Below, piece by piece: positions 1 through 8,151 of a DNA stretch of 64,000 nucleotides; position 1 is the stretch's first letter, and each line of letters starts with the position of its first letter. The notes beneath the pieces are model-generated. The model saw nothing but the letters and a program-made list of their open reading frames with translations. It did not search any database and was not told the DNA's origin. The DNA comes from Corallincola holothuriorum (GTDB taxonomy: Bacteria; Pseudomonadota; Gammaproteobacteria; Enterobacterales; Neiellaceae): contig NZ_QPID01000006.1 in assembly GCF_003336225.1 (NCBI RefSeq), positions 1 to 64,000 on the forward strand, read 5' to 3'. A program made the translations under genes and the position numbers.

Positions 1-76
1 AACTCAGCAGTGAAACGCAATTGCGCCGATGGTAGTGTGGGGCTTCCCCATGTGAGAGTAGGTCACCGCCAGACAC
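1..76 (+). rRNA. rrf: 5S ribosomal RNA, 3' part only
   Basis: The first bases read as the second half of a gammaproteobacterial 5S rRNA: the GAACTCAG-type loop followed by GTGAAACGC, GCGCCGATGGTAGTGTGGGG and the GAGAGTAGG segment before the closing stem. The 5' part lies outside the window, so an rRNA operon ends here. The 3' boundary is placed by comparison with the remembered E. coli 5S sequence and may be off by a few bases. Two hairpin terminators follow directly. Confidence 0.93.
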
Positions 77-89
77 CTAATACAGTGAA

Positions 90-117
90 GAGGCTACCCG
101 ATAGGGTAGCCTTTTTG
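90..117 (+). terminator. Intrinsic terminator after 5S rRNA
   Basis: A 9-bp perfect stem, AGGCTACCC with GGGTAGCCT around a GATA tetraloop, is followed by a run of T. It lies about 15 bp after the 5S end and is the expected terminator of the rRNA operon. Confidence 0.9.
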
Positions 118-141
118 CGTTTAAGGCGATTGAAAACAGTA

Positions 142-171
142 AAGCCCTTCGCCCAAGCGAGGGGCTTTTTT
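142..171 (+). terminator. Second terminator of the rRNA operon
   Basis: AAGCCC..CGC pairs with GCG.GGGCTT across a short CCAA loop, followed by six T. Tandem terminators are common behind rRNA operons; this one backs up the hairpin 25 bp upstream. Confidence 0.8.
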
Positions 172-324
172 GTTGGAGCAGCCTTTAGCGCCGTGGCCAC
201 TATGAAGTAGCGTATCGTTCTTCATTTAGTTTGTTCAGTGAAACGATACAACTTTCAATCTCTCTCCGTTATTGATTAAAGCCTAGCGTTGTGACCATGG
301 CGTGTTTACCCGTATACTCATCTC

Positions 325-470
325 TCCTGTCATTCTGGGAATAAAGTCTTTCCAAATGGGAATGTGGTGAGAATCCACAACTGTACCCGCAACTGTGATC
401 ACTACTTGGTTCAACGATTTGTTTGATAAGAGTTTTGTGTAAGTCAGATGACCAGCTTTACTCCTAGCAC
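325..470 (+). promoter_or_regulatory. Cobalamin (B12) riboswitch aptamer
   Basis: The conserved core is readable: GGGAATGTGGTGAGAATCC (356-374), then ACCCGCAACTGTGA (386-399), and a B12-box-like AAGTCAGATGACCAGC (441-456). Order and spacing match the cobalamin riboswitch class. The outer boundaries are estimates because the P1 stem was not resolved by eye. It sits upstream of cobT and is followed at once by an intrinsic terminator hairpin, so it most likely represses the B12 operon by transcription attenuation when adenosylcobalamin is plentiful. Confidence 0.92.
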
Positions 471-490
471 AGCAGCCGAGCGGGTAACTC

Positions 491-530
491 GGAGGGCTGG
501 GCATTATCAGTAATGCTCCCTCCATTTTTA
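491..530 (+). terminator. Riboswitch expression-platform terminator
   Basis: GGAGGG (491-496) pairs with CCCTCC (518-523), and inside it GCATT (501-505) pairs with AATGC (512-516); ATTTTTA follows. A competing hairpin, CCGAG (476-480) with CTCGG (488-492), uses the first two G of the terminator stem, so the two cannot form together. This is the layout of a transcriptional OFF switch ahead of cobT. Confidence 0.8.
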
Positions 531-562
531 GCTGATTATCTCTTTATTAAGCAGGTGAGCAG

Positions 563-1588
563 ATGTGGTCAATTAGCCATATTAGTGACGATAGAACTCA
601 ATTAATTCGAACTACCATTGATAACAAAACCAAGCCGTTGGGCGCATTGGGTGCTTTAGAAACGCTGGCATTGCAGATCGCTCAAATTCAGGACTCTGCG
701 ACACCTGCGCTTACAAAGCCTGTGTTTTGGGTATTCGCTGGCGATCATGGGATCACCGATGAAGGGGTTAGTGCCTATCCAAAAGAGGTGACTTCGCAGA
801 TGGTGATGAACTTCGTCAACGGTGGTGCTGCAATTAATGTGTTTTGTCGGCAACACGATATTCAGCTTTACGTCGTCGATGCAGGCATCAGCTCCACGAT
901 CGAATACTCTGATAAGCTGCTGAATTGCTCTTTGGGTAAGGGTACGAAGAATTTCTTGCTGCAAAACGCTATGACCTCAGAACAAGTACAGTTTGCCTTT
1001 TCGCACGCGAAGGAGCTGATTGCTGGCGCGGAGCGTACTGGCACAAATATTGTTGGCTTTGGTGAAATGGGAATAGGGAATACAACGTCTGCCGCTGCGT
1101 TGATGGCGTTAGTGACGGGGATCCAAGCTGATCTATGCGTAGGGCGAGGAACCGGTGTGGATGATGCTGGCGTTTCGCTGAAAGCTGCTGTCGTCAGCAA
1201 GTTGCTAGCTCGCGTTAACGGCCGGCTTGATCCGGTCTCAGCCCTGGCAGCGGCAGGCGGTTTTGAAATAGCGATGATGACGGGGGCTATGCTTGCTGCA
1301 GCCGAAAGCAAAATGGTGGTTCTTGTCGATGGCTTTATTGCTTCAGTGGCGGCTTTGTTGGCTTATAAAATTGCCCCTGCGGCACGCGACTATTTCGTCT
1401 TTTGTCATGCATCAGATGAACGTGGGCACCAACGTTTACTGGCAGAGATGAATGCTAGACCCCTACTAGATTTAGGAATGAGACTCGGTGAAGGCACTGG
1501 GGCAGCGCTTGCGTATCCTTTGTGCCAAAGTGCCGTTGCATTTCTTAATGAGATGGCTTCTTTTGGTGATGCGGGCGTCAGTCAATAA
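563..1588 (+). CDS. cobT: Nicotinate-nucleotide:dimethylbenzimidazole phosphoribosyltransferase CobT
   Basis: CobT makes alpha-ribazole phosphate by transferring phosphoribose from nicotinate mononucleotide to 5,6-dimethylbenzimidazole, the first committed step of lower-ligand attachment. The 341-residue length is normal. The family motifs GFGEMGIGNTTSAAAL (about residues 167-182) and LGMRLGEGTGAALAYPL near the C terminus are present, the latter carrying the catalytic glutamate region. The start has an AGGTGAG ribosome-binding site at 552-558. It is the first gene behind the B12 riboswitch, and its stop overlaps the cobS start. The bluB gene at the end of the operon would supply its base substrate. 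Confidence 0.96.
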   Translation: MWSISHISDDRTQLIRTTIDNKTKPLGALGALETLALQIAQIQDSATPALTKPVFWVFAGDHGITDEGVSAYPKEVTSQMVMNFVNGGAAINVFCRQHDIQLYVVDAGISSTIEYSDKLLNCSLGKGTKNFLLQNAMTSEQVQFAFSHAKELIAGAERTGTNIVGFGEMGIGNTTSAAALMALVTGIQADLCVGRGTGVDDAGVSLKAAVVSKLLARVNGRLDPVSALAAAGGFEIAMMTGAMLAAAESKMVVLVDGFIASVAALLAYKIAPAARDYFVFCHASDERGHQRLLAEMNARPLLDLGMRLGEGTGAALAYPLCQSAVAFLNEMASFGDAGVSQ

Positions 1589-2352
1589 TGAATTGGTTTC
1601 AATTACAGTGGCGTCTGTTTCTTGTAGCCGTGCAATTTCTTACTCGTGTCCCGGTTGTGATCCCGGGGGAGTTTGATCCTCGCTGGTTAAGTCGGTGCTG
1701 CGTGTATTTTCCCGTGGTTGGTTCCCTTATTGGCTTGGCTGCCGCTGCTGTATATTTGCTTTGTGTTGATGCGCTGGGAACGACGATTGGCGTTATGTTG
1801 TCTATGGCTGCATCAGTTCTTATTACCGGAGCGTTCCATGAAGATGGCCTAGCGGATACCTGTGACGGGCTTGGTGGCGGTTTAGATTGCGTGCATAAGT
1901 TGAGGATCATGAAAGATTCTCGTATAGGTACTTATGGTGCAATCGGGCTGTTTATGGTGTTGATGCTCAAGGCGGCCAGCTTAACGCAGTTGCAATCGGC
2001 GCTTATTATCGTTGTTGCACATGCTGTGAGTAGATCCTTCTCGGTAAGTTTTATTTTTAATCTTAAATATGTTGCCGACGCTGAAAGTAGTAAGAGTAAA
2101 CCGCTGGCGACACGCCTGTCTGCTTTAGGTTTGTTATTTACTATGAGTTGGGCGGCATTAATGTTGGCATTTATTCCGTGGCAAATGGCAGTCGTCAGTC
2201 TGATTTGTTTAGTTATTCTGAGAGTGATTTTACAACAGTTCTATATTCGTCAAATAGGCGGTTATACCGGTGATACCTTAGGGGCTGCGCAGCAGCTGTC
2301 AGAACTTATTATTTATCTTTCTTGCATTGCTGTTACAGGAACATTGCTGTGA
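1588..2352 (+). CDS. cobS: Adenosylcobinamide-GDP ribazoletransferase (cobalamin synthase) CobS
   Basis: CobS is the integral membrane enzyme that joins adenosylcobinamide-GDP and alpha-ribazole (phosphate) to give adenosylcobalamin (phosphate). The protein has 254 residues with several hydrophobic segments. The family signature is seen at about residues 78-96: GAFHEDGLADTCDGLGGG, an acidic metal-binding stretch, followed by KDSRIGTYGAIGL. Its ATG overlaps the cobT stop by one base, and its own stop overlaps the GTG start of cobU, so translation is probably coupled. Order and spacing place it firmly in the riboswitch-controlled B12 operon. Confidence 0.95.
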   Translation: MNWFQLQWRLFLVAVQFLTRVPVVIPGEFDPRWLSRCCVYFPVVGSLIGLAAAAVYLLCVDALGTTIGVMLSMAASVLITGAFHEDGLADTCDGLGGGLDCVHKLRIMKDSRIGTYGAIGLFMVLMLKAASLTQLQSALIIVVAHAVSRSFSVSFIFNLKYVADAESSKSKPLATRLSALGLLFTMSWAALMLAFIPWQMAVVSLICLVILRVILQQFYIRQIGGYTGDTLGAAQQLSELIIYLSCIAVTGTLL

Positions 2353-2867
2353 TTGAATTAGTGCTTGGTGGTGCTCGTTCGGGGAAAAGTGCTTACGCTG
2401 AATCTCTACTGAAGCGCAGTGGTAGCAACGTCGTATACATTGCTACCGCACAAGCTTTTGATCAGGAGATGAGTGAGCGTATTTTACATCACCAATTACA
2501 ACGCCCAGCAGAATGGCAGCTGATCGAGTCGCCGTTGGTGCTGGCCGAAACGCTGGATTCCCTGTCCAACAGCGAACATTACTTGCTGGTTGATTGCCTG
2601 ACGTTATGGCTTAGTAACCACTTGCTTGCTGATGAGTCTTCATTGGCTGCTGAAATTGACCGTTTGCTTGCAGTATTAGCGCGGATGTCGTGTCGGGTGC
2701 TCCTGGTGAGTAATGAAGTTGGTATGGGGATTGTGCCAGAAAACCGGTTGGCGCGACGTTTTCGAGATGAAGCGGGCTGGTTGAATCAACGCGTCGCTCA
2801 GATTGCAGATAAGGTGACCTTGGTAACCGCAGGTATGCCGCTTGTGCTCAAAGGGCAGAATTTGTGA
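2349..2867 (+). CDS. cobU: Bifunctional adenosylcobinamide kinase / guanylyltransferase CobU
   Basis: CobU phosphorylates adenosylcobinamide and then transfers GMP to it, making the activated corrinoid used by CobS. The N terminus carries the P-loop GGARSGKS (residues 8-15 from this start). EVGMGIVPENRLARRFRD is the conserved C-terminal block, and LVDCLTLWLSN matches the middle of the family. I chose the GTG at 2349, which overlaps the cobS stop in the GTGA style and leaves the P-loop close to the N terminus as in known CobU (172 residues). An upstream in-frame ATG at 2322 would add nine residues unlike the family. Confidence 0.93.
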   Translation: MIELVLGGARSGKSAYAESLLKRSGSNVVYIATAQAFDQEMSERILHHQLQRPAEWQLIESPLVLAETLDSLSNSEHYLLVDCLTLWLSNHLLADESSLAAEIDRLLAVLARMSCRVLLVSNEVGMGIVPENRLARRFRDEAGWLNQRVAQIADKVTLVTAGMPLVLKGQNL

Positions 2868-3505
2868 GTACGCTTCAAGAGCTTTTTCTTATTCGTCACG
2901 GTGCCGTCGCCGGTCCGCCATGCCTGTTGGGGCGAACCGACACCGCAGTTTCAGATCGCGGGCATCAAGCTGCCGTTGAACTCGTTGAGCAAATGGGAGA
3001 TCTGATGGCGTACGATGCGCTGTTTACCTCCCCCCGTATTAGATGTCGCCGCACCGCTGATATCATCGCCAAGCGCTGTTCGCTTGAAGTGCAAACTGAA
3101 ACAGGATTTAGTGAATGTGACTTTGGCGAGTTAGATGGCAAGCCTTTTGCCGCGTATTCGGAAGATGAACGGCAGCTACTTGGCAAGTTCTGGGGGGCTC
3201 CTATGAGTGATACATTGCCTGGTGCTGAGCCATTACAAGTGTTTCATCGTCGCACAGCTGAGGCATTGTCATCGCTATGGCAACGTTTTGATTCACAGGC
3301 TATCGCTTTTACTCATGGTGGAGTGATCCGAATGCTATTAGCTGAGGTAATGGGTTTCGGGTGTGGCGGTATGCAATCCCTGTTATCTCTGAGTATTCCC
3401 TATGCTTCTGTGACCTCTATCCAGCGTTATCATGCGCTTGGCCAAGATGCACAGTACAGTGTTCGCCATCTCGGATGGCAGCCCAAATTTTTGATGGAGA
3501 GTTAA
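2864..3505 (+). CDS. cobC: Histidine phosphatase, probable alpha-ribazole phosphatase (CobC-like)
   Basis: This is a histidine (phosphoglycerate-mutase-like) phosphatase of 213 residues. The catalytic RHG occurs at about residues 11-13 in FLIRHGAVAG. The second conserved histidine lies in AFTHGGVIRML, with the usual TSPRIRCRRTADI and SECDFGELDGK segments between. In this position it most likely removes phosphate from alpha-ribazole phosphate or from cobalamin phosphate. It starts with GTG overlapping the cobU stop, and the next gene begins one base after its stop, so it is a tight operon member. The substrate is inferred from context, since the superfamily is broad. Confidence 0.87.
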   Translation: MSTLQELFLIRHGAVAGPPCLLGRTDTAVSDRGHQAAVELVEQMGDLMAYDALFTSPRIRCRRTADIIAKRCSLEVQTETGFSECDFGELDGKPFAAYSEDERQLLGKFWGAPMSDTLPGAEPLQVFHRRTAEALSSLWQRFDSQAIAFTHGGVIRMLLAEVMGFGCGGMQSLLSLSIPYASVTSIQRYHALGQDAQYSVRHLGWQPKFLMES

Positions 3506-4111
3506 ATGGTCGATAAAGCGGTAAAGGATGAACGCCACAAAGCGCGTCAACAGAAACTGAAAGAAAACGTGGATAAGCGTGTTGATGCGGCGCAAACCGA
3601 GCGTGGCGTATTGATAGTGATCACTGGGAACGGTAAGGGCAAGAGTACCTCTGGATTTGGTACCGTGGCACGTTGTGTTGGACACGGCTATAAGGCTGCT
3701 GTGGTGCAATTCATCAAAGGGACGTGGGATTGTGGTGAACGTAACCTTCTCGAAGGTGCCGGCGTAGAGTTTCAGGTGATGAATACGGGATTTACCTGGG
3801 AAACACAAAATAAGGAAGCCGATACTGCGGCTGCGCAGAAAGTTTGGCAAGCGGCAAAGCGGATGTTAGCCGATCCTAGCCTGCACTTGGTGTTACTGGA
3901 TGAAATTACTTATATGGTTCAGTACGGTTATCTCGACTTAGATGAAGTTATCGATGCTCTTAATGCCAGACCTGAGGAGCAAAGCGTGGTATTGACCGGG
4001 CGGGGAGCTCATCGCCGGCTAACGGAAATTGCTGATACGGTTTCTGAAGTACAGCCATTAAAGCATGCTTTTGATGCTGGTATTAAAGCGCGTAAAGGGG
4101 TGGATTGGTGA
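3506..4111 (+). CDS. cobO: Corrinoid adenosyltransferase (CobO/BtuR family)
   Basis: This ATP:corrinoid adenosyltransferase transfers the 5'-deoxyadenosyl group to reduced cobalamin or cobinamide. At 201 residues it matches the CobO/BtuR family. After a basic N-terminal tail typical of the family it has the P-loop GNGKGKSTSGFGTVARCVGHG (about residues 38-57, the first part being the nucleotide loop). VVQFIKG and the acidic LVLLDEITYMVQYGYL follow, and TGRGAHRRL lies near the end. It begins immediately after the cobC-like gene. Having it in a salvage operon means imported corrinoids can be adenosylated before CobU acts. Confidence 0.95.
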   Translation: MVDKAVKDERHKARQQKLKENVDKRVDAAQTERGVLIVITGNGKGKSTSGFGTVARCVGHGYKAAVVQFIKGTWDCGERNLLEGAGVEFQVMNTGFTWETQNKEADTAAAQKVWQAAKRMLADPSLHLVLLDEITYMVQYGYLDLDEVIDALNARPEEQSVVLTGRGAHRRLTEIADTVSEVQPLKHAFDAGIKARKGVDW

Positions 4112-4776
4112 GCTCCATGGCACCTCGGGGGCGTTTCAGCGCAGAGTTTGCTGATGCTGTTGAATCCGTTATCCAGCAGCGTCGCGATATTCGGGGTAAT
4201 CACTTTACCTCTAAACCTATTCCTGATGCTGTTTACCAGCGGATATTGAATGCCGGTCTACATGCCCCTTCCGTCGGTTTTTCGCAACCTTGGCGCTTTG
4301 TTACGATCAAGGAACAGGCAACAAAAGAGCAAATATCAGACTCATTTGAACAGAAGAACCGTGAAGGTGAAGCTTGCTTCACTGATGAGAAGCAATCGCT
4401 TTATCGCCGTCTTAAACTTGAAGGCATAAAAGAGTCACCAATCAACTTGGCGGTGTTTTATGCGCCGAATGATGGCCCCGTACTTGGCCAAACAGCGATG
4501 CCTGATATGGGGCGCTTTAGCGTGGTTTGCGCTATCGAAAACATGTGGCTGATGGCTAGGGCGTTAAATGTGGGCATCGGTTGGGTGAGTATTTTGGATC
4601 CGAAGGTGGTTAAGGCCGCTGTTAAAGCGCCTGATACTTGGGAGCTGGTTGGTTATCTCTGTCTAGGGTATACCGATGATTTTCCTGAAATCCCAGAGCT
4701 AAAAGCCTTAGGTTGGGATAAACAGCGTGAACTTTCTGAAGTGCTATTTGATGAGGTTTGCCCGAGCAATGGTTAG
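4108..4776 (+). CDS. bluB: 5,6-dimethylbenzimidazole synthase BluB
   Basis: BluB is a nitroreductase-fold enzyme that cannibalises its own reduced flavin mononucleotide, with oxygen, to make 5,6-dimethylbenzimidazole. RRDIRGNHF near residue 30, LHAPSVGFSQPWRFV, and AIENMWLMARALNVGIGWVSI are the family blocks. It is last in the B12 operon and overlaps the cobO stop. The GTG at 4108 overlapping TGA is taken as the start; an ATG at 4117 is an equally possible start three codons in. Its presence means the cell can make its own lower ligand under aerobic conditions and attach it to salvaged corrinoids. Confidence 0.93.
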   Translation: MSSMAPRGRFSAEFADAVESVIQQRRDIRGNHFTSKPIPDAVYQRILNAGLHAPSVGFSQPWRFVTIKEQATKEQISDSFEQKNREGEACFTDEKQSLYRRLKLEGIKESPINLAVFYAPNDGPVLGQTAMPDMGRFSVVCAIENMWLMARALNVGIGWVSILDPKVVKAAVKAPDTWELVGYLCLGYTDDFPEIPELKALGWDKQRELSEVLFDEVCPSNG

Positions 4777-4788
4777 AGGGAAGAGGGG

Positions 4789-4814
4789 GAGTGAGGAGCA
4801 GAAGCCCCTCACTC
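4789..4814. terminator. Hairpin between convergent bluB and the next gene
   Basis: GAGTGAGG and CCTCACTC form a perfect 8-bp stem with a 10-base loop in the short gap between two convergent genes. There is no clear T run on either strand, so it may be a weak or factor-assisted terminator. Confidence 0.4.
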
Positions 4815-4828
4815 AGCACTAACATAAG

Positions 4829-5155
4829 TTAGTGAGATTTGCCGGGGGTGGGCATACCTGTTGTTCTTTCTACGGAATCTAACACTTCACCGTGTTGGCG
4901 AATAAATGATTCGACCAGTGCTTGCCAAGCAGTGCAGTAGCCTTCTTGATCTATAATCACTTGAAGCTCTTCATTGCTCATACCAACCTGTGGAACACCG
5001 TCTACTTCGCCTTGCTCTGGGGCGTTGTTAAGGACAATAAATCCTTCTAGCTGTTGATAGCACTCCTGTTCCATTGGTGAAACGCCATCGGGAATTTCAG
5101 CCCATGCATGGGTGCTTAACATCGCTAAAACTACTAAACCTGCTTTTTTTAACAT
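4829..5155 (-). CDS. Small secreted protein of unknown function
   Basis: I do not recognise this 108-residue protein. It opens with KK and a hydrophobic stretch, LVVLAMLSTHAWA, then a likely signal-peptidase site, so it should be exported to the periplasm. The mature part is acidic and holds two cysteines (in EQECYQQ and QEGYCTAW) that could form a disulfide. I chose the ATG at 5155 because it places the signal peptide at the N terminus and has AGGA upstream; a longer frame extends 12 codons further. It is convergent with bluB and divergent from the AsmA-family gene. Confidence 0.65.
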   Translation of the reverse strand: MLKKAGLVVLAMLSTHAWAEIPDGVSPMEQECYQQLEGFIVLNNAPEQGEVDGVPQVGMSNEELQVIIDQEGYCTAWQALVESFIRQHGEVLDSVERTTGMPTPGKSH

Positions 5156-5322
5156 CGTCACATCCTGAGACTGTACAACACACCAGACCAAATATATTGA
5201 ATTGGTTATGGTTTATTTTTAATTCAAAAGGTTAACATGTTTCTATTATTCCACGTCAGCAGAATATTCTACCCTAAATTCTGCCTACACTTAACGAAAG
5301 GAACTGTGATCAGGTGAACGTG

Positions 5323-7191
5323 ATGGGAAAAATACTTAAAGTTTTGGCCGCTGTGTTGGCTCTCTTGCTCTTGGTGGTGATAGTGGTTGTTGTCACCTTT
5401 GATCCAAACAAGTACAAACCTGAAGTGACATCGCAGGTTGAAAAAGCCACTGGCAGAGTTCTAACCATCGATGGCGACATCGGATTACAGCTCTTTCCAT
5501 CTATCGGCTTTTCAGTTGACGGCGTAAAGTTAAGCAATGCCGTCGGTTTTCCGGTTGAGCCAATGATTGAAGTGGCTGATGTGAGTGTCTCTGTGGCTCT
5601 ATTGCCTCTGTTTAGCGGTCAGGTAGAGATCCATGGTGTCAGCCTAAACGGGGTCGCTGTTCGCCTGCAGAAGAGAGACGGTGTATCTAATCTCGATGAT
5701 TTGGCTGCACAAGGCACGCCTGCGCAGCATGAAGATGAAGTGATCGTTGAGGCGGAGCCGAGTGACGTTGTTCAACCCATACTGCCCCCAGGCTTCTATT
5801 TAGGCTCAGTGGCCTTAACCGACGTTGAACTTATCTCTGAAGATTTAGATGCGCAGACTAAACAAACCGTCACCATTGAAGCTTGTACTTTGGGACCTGT
5901 TGCTGCAGATACTGTGGGTGAGTTGTCTTGTCATATAGAAGCGTCAACACCGGAGATCAGTGCAGCTGTTGATGTCTCAGGCTCACTAAGTATTGTCTCA
6001 GCGAGTTCAGTCGTGGAGGTAAGAGATTTACAGATAGCACTTTTAGCCACTGGAAGTAGCATTCCAAATGGTGAAATGAGTGCCTTAGTGAAAGCTCAGC
6101 TTAGCTATCTAAAGCAGGATAAATTGCTATCTCTTAATCCGCTTGGTTTGTCATTTGACGGTCAAGCTATGGACGGTTATTTCTCGCTTGCCCATCAAGA
6201 TGTTCCTGTTATTCGATTCGAATTAGCTTCAGAGCTGATTGATATTGATAAGCTATTGCCCGCAAGTCAGCCTGCATCGGCTGAAAATGCCAAGCCAGCG
6301 CCGAGCGCACCTCAAGAGCCTGCAACTGAGCCAGACCTGAGTGGGCTTAATGGGGTTGATTTGGCTGGAACCGTTAAGGTTGCGCAACTAAATGCTTCTA
6401 ATCTTTCTATTCAAGATCTATTGCTGACATTGAAAATTGTAGACGGCAAGCTCAGTGCTGCCCCGGTATTAGCTAAGCTATATGGCGGCGATTTGGCGCT
6501 ATCAGCTATTTTAGATGGCACTATTTATCCTGCGGGCTATCAGCTCAGTACCCAGGTAAGGGAGGTTGAAGCATTGCCATTGGTTAAAGCACTTGCCGAC
6601 AAAGAGTTGGTTTCAGGCAAGGGTAGCGTAAGTTTTAGACTTAAAGGCGTGGGGTTGACTCCTGATGCGATTAAAAAGGGGGCGAATGGTCGTGGTAACT
6701 TTGAATTCAAAGACGGTGCTGTCAATGGCATTAATGTTCCACATCTTATCCGCTCAACTTATGCGACTCTGACTGGTAAAGGAGATAAAGCAACAGACGC
6801 GCCTCAGAAAACTGATTTTACGGCATTAACGGGCTCATTTAATCTCGCTGATGGTCAAGTAACTAATCCAGACTTACTGATGATGTCACCACTACTAAGG
6901 CTTAACGGCCGTGGTAGTGCGGGTCTAGTGACGGAGCAATTGGATTATCGTTTGTTAGTGGCTCTAGTGGCGAGTTTGGAAGGTCAGGGCGGGAAGGGGA
7001 CCGATGACCTTAAAGATGTTGAGATACCTTTACATATTAGTGGCGCCATGGCTGCGCCAGATATCTCACTCGATCTAGAATCGGCGATGGGAAATAAGGT
7101 TAAAGGTGACTTACAACAGAAGCTTGATGAAAAATTGGACGATAACGAAAAGCTTAAATCGTTGAAAGATAAATTAGGCGACTTTCTTTAG
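5323..7191 (+). CDS. AsmA-family protein
   Basis: This 622-residue protein has one N-terminal membrane anchor, VLAALALLLLVVIVVVV-like, followed directly by DPNKYKPEVTSQVEKATGR and a GFSVDGVKLSN segment, which are AsmA N-terminal features. Near the C terminus LTGSFNLADGQVTNPDLLMMSP and YRLLVALV match the AsmA C-terminal region. The family is related to bridge-like envelope proteins linked to phospholipid traffic and outer-membrane homeostasis. The middle holds an Ala/Pro-rich linker (about residues 320-340), and the end is a charged Lys/Asp-rich tail. ATG 5323 has AGGTGA five bases upstream; a GTG at 5314 is the alternative start. Confidence 0.88.
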   Translation: MGKILKVLAAVLALLLLVVIVVVVTFDPNKYKPEVTSQVEKATGRVLTIDGDIGLQLFPSIGFSVDGVKLSNAVGFPVEPMIEVADVSVSVALLPLFSGQVEIHGVSLNGVAVRLQKRDGVSNLDDLAAQGTPAQHEDEVIVEAEPSDVVQPILPPGFYLGSVALTDVELISEDLDAQTKQTVTIEACTLGPVAADTVGELSCHIEASTPEISAAVDVSGSLSIVSASSVVEVRDLQIALLATGSSIPNGEMSALVKAQLSYLKQDKLLSLNPLGLSFDGQAMDGYFSLAHQDVPVIRFELASELIDIDKLLPASQPASAENAKPAPSAPQEPATEPDLSGLNGVDLAGTVKVAQLNASNLSIQDLLLTLKIVDGKLSAAPVLAKLYGGDLALSAILDGTIYPAGYQLSTQVREVEALPLVKALADKELVSGKGSVSFRLKGVGLTPDAIKKGANGRGNFEFKDGAVNGINVPHLIRSTYATLTGKGDKATDAPQKTDFTALTGSFNLADGQVTNPDLLMMSPLLRLNGRGSAGLVTEQLDYRLLVALVASLEGQGGKGTDDLKDVEIPLHISGAMAAPDISLDLESAMGNKVKGDLQQKLDEKLDDNEKLKSLKDKLGDFL

Positions 7192-7202
7192 TCTGAGGGT
7201 AC

Positions 7203-7232
7203 TTGCAAAGTGCGGCGGCTTTAGGATATAGT
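7203..7232 (+). promoter_or_regulatory. Probable sigma70 promoter of ffs
   Basis: TTGCAA (7203-7208) and TATAGT (7227-7232) are separated by 18 bases, 27 bp upstream of the mature RNA start. A GC-rich stretch follows the -10 box. The assignment rests on box similarity only. Confidence 0.55.
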
Positions 7233-7258
7233 CGCCGCGCCTTTCGAGGTGCAGTTAT

Positions 7259-7372
7259 GGTGGCCCTATTGGTCCCCTCGCAACGATAATATGTGAACTC
7301 GGCCAGGCCCGGAAGGGAGCAACCGCAGCGTATGACTCGTGTGCCGGGGTGTGGCTGGTGGGGTCGCCACCC
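7259..7372 (+). ncRNA. ffs: Signal recognition particle RNA (4.5S RNA)
   Basis: The segment has the bacterial 4.5S RNA layout: 5' GGTGGCCC and 3' GGGTCGCCACC close the long helix, with CCGGAAGGGAGCAACC as the Ffh-binding asymmetric loop and the GTGTGCCGGGGTGTGGCTGG return strand. Its length of about 114 nt equals the E. coli molecule. It binds Ffh and targets nascent membrane proteins to the Sec translocon. Confidence 0.95.
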
Positions 7373-7398
7373 AAACCTCTTCTCTATAAAATATCAAG

Positions 7399-7971
7399 TT
7401 ATTGAATCGTTTTATTTATTAATTCAATTACTTGTTGCATCTCTTTATCGCTTAGTTTGCCCTCTTTAACGAATAAAATTTCTCCCATCTGATTTTGCAC
7501 AATGATCGCTGAACTTTCCTCTTTCAACCCCCAAGCTTTAGCAATGTCACCCTCTTGATCGACGACCAAAGATGACCATGGGAACTCTTTTTTGCTACTT
7601 TCCGCCGAGGACTTAACGATGCCGCTGGTTCCCCACATAGCATCATCTTGGTTGATAATGGTTGTGGTTTGATAGCTCTGCTCAGGAAAATGTTGTTCGC
7701 TAATCATCGTCATTAATGGTGCATTCATCTGCTTGGCACTGGTTCGGCCGGCCATCGCTTGAATCACTCGAACTTTACCTGCCAACTTGCTGGTATCCCA
7801 CGGTTGATAGCTTATCTCTTCTTTGGTGAGGACTATTTCACCGAGTTTATCTACCGCGACGGTTGGTGCCGTCCCACCGATGGAAAGGTTATGAGCCGAC
7901 ACTGTGAAACAGGTGAAAAATCCGTATACGATGATAAAAATGGGTAGTCGCAGGTCAGTTTTTGTCGCCAT
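7399..7971 (-). CDS. ytfJ: YtfJ-family periplasmic protein
   Basis: The 190-residue protein has an N-terminal signal peptide (hydrophobic IFIIVYGFFTCFTVSA, then HNLSIG) and the YtfJ pattern: KVRVIQAMAGRTSAKQMN, then TTTIINQDDAMWGTSG and SSLVVDQEGDIAKAWGL. YtfJ proteins have a thioredoxin-like fold; here no CxxC is present in the mature part, so redox activity is unlikely. It is convergent with ffs and has no obvious operon partner. The function of YtfJ is not established. Confidence 0.85.
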   Translation of the reverse strand: MATKTDLRLPIFIIVYGFFTCFTVSAHNLSIGGTAPTVAVDKLGEIVLTKEEISYQPWDTSKLAGKVRVIQAMAGRTSAKQMNAPLMTMISEQHFPEQSYQTTTIINQDDAMWGTSGIVKSSAESSKKEFPWSSLVVDQEGDIAKAWGLKEESSAIIVQNQMGEILFVKEGKLSDKEMQQVIELINKTIQ

Positions 7972-8089
7972 TTGTCACGTCCCCGTTAGTCGTTAATCAG
8001 ATAGATCTAAAAGTGATCTATCGTAAAGCTCTTGAGAGTACTGATGTGTTTTTTTATTTACTTGTTTGTTGCGTCAGTCTAAACAAAGA

Positions 8090-8125
8090 AAGCCAGTGCT
8101 AGCCGACAACGCCCAGCACTGGCTT
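8090..8125. terminator. Terminator behind gadB
   Basis: AAGCCAGTGCT and AGCACTGGCTT form an 11-bp stem with a 14-base loop. On the minus strand the stem is followed by TCTTTGTTT. Flanking ACAAAG and CTTTGT extend the symmetry, so it could work in both directions between ytfJ and gadB. Confidence 0.75.
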
Positions 8126-8151
8126 ACTTTGTTTCAAGTACTATGGATACA

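Noticed and set aside
10-210. Frame spanning the 5S rRNA end and both terminators
   Set aside because: It covers structural RNA and hairpins, so it is not a protein gene.
283-525. Minus-strand frame across the riboswitch
   Set aside because: The sequence is explained by the B12 aptamer and terminator; the frame has no independent support.
868-1311. Long minus-strand frame inside cobT
   Set aside because: Antisense shadow of a conserved gene, with low-complexity Ala/Ser/Pro content and no start signals.
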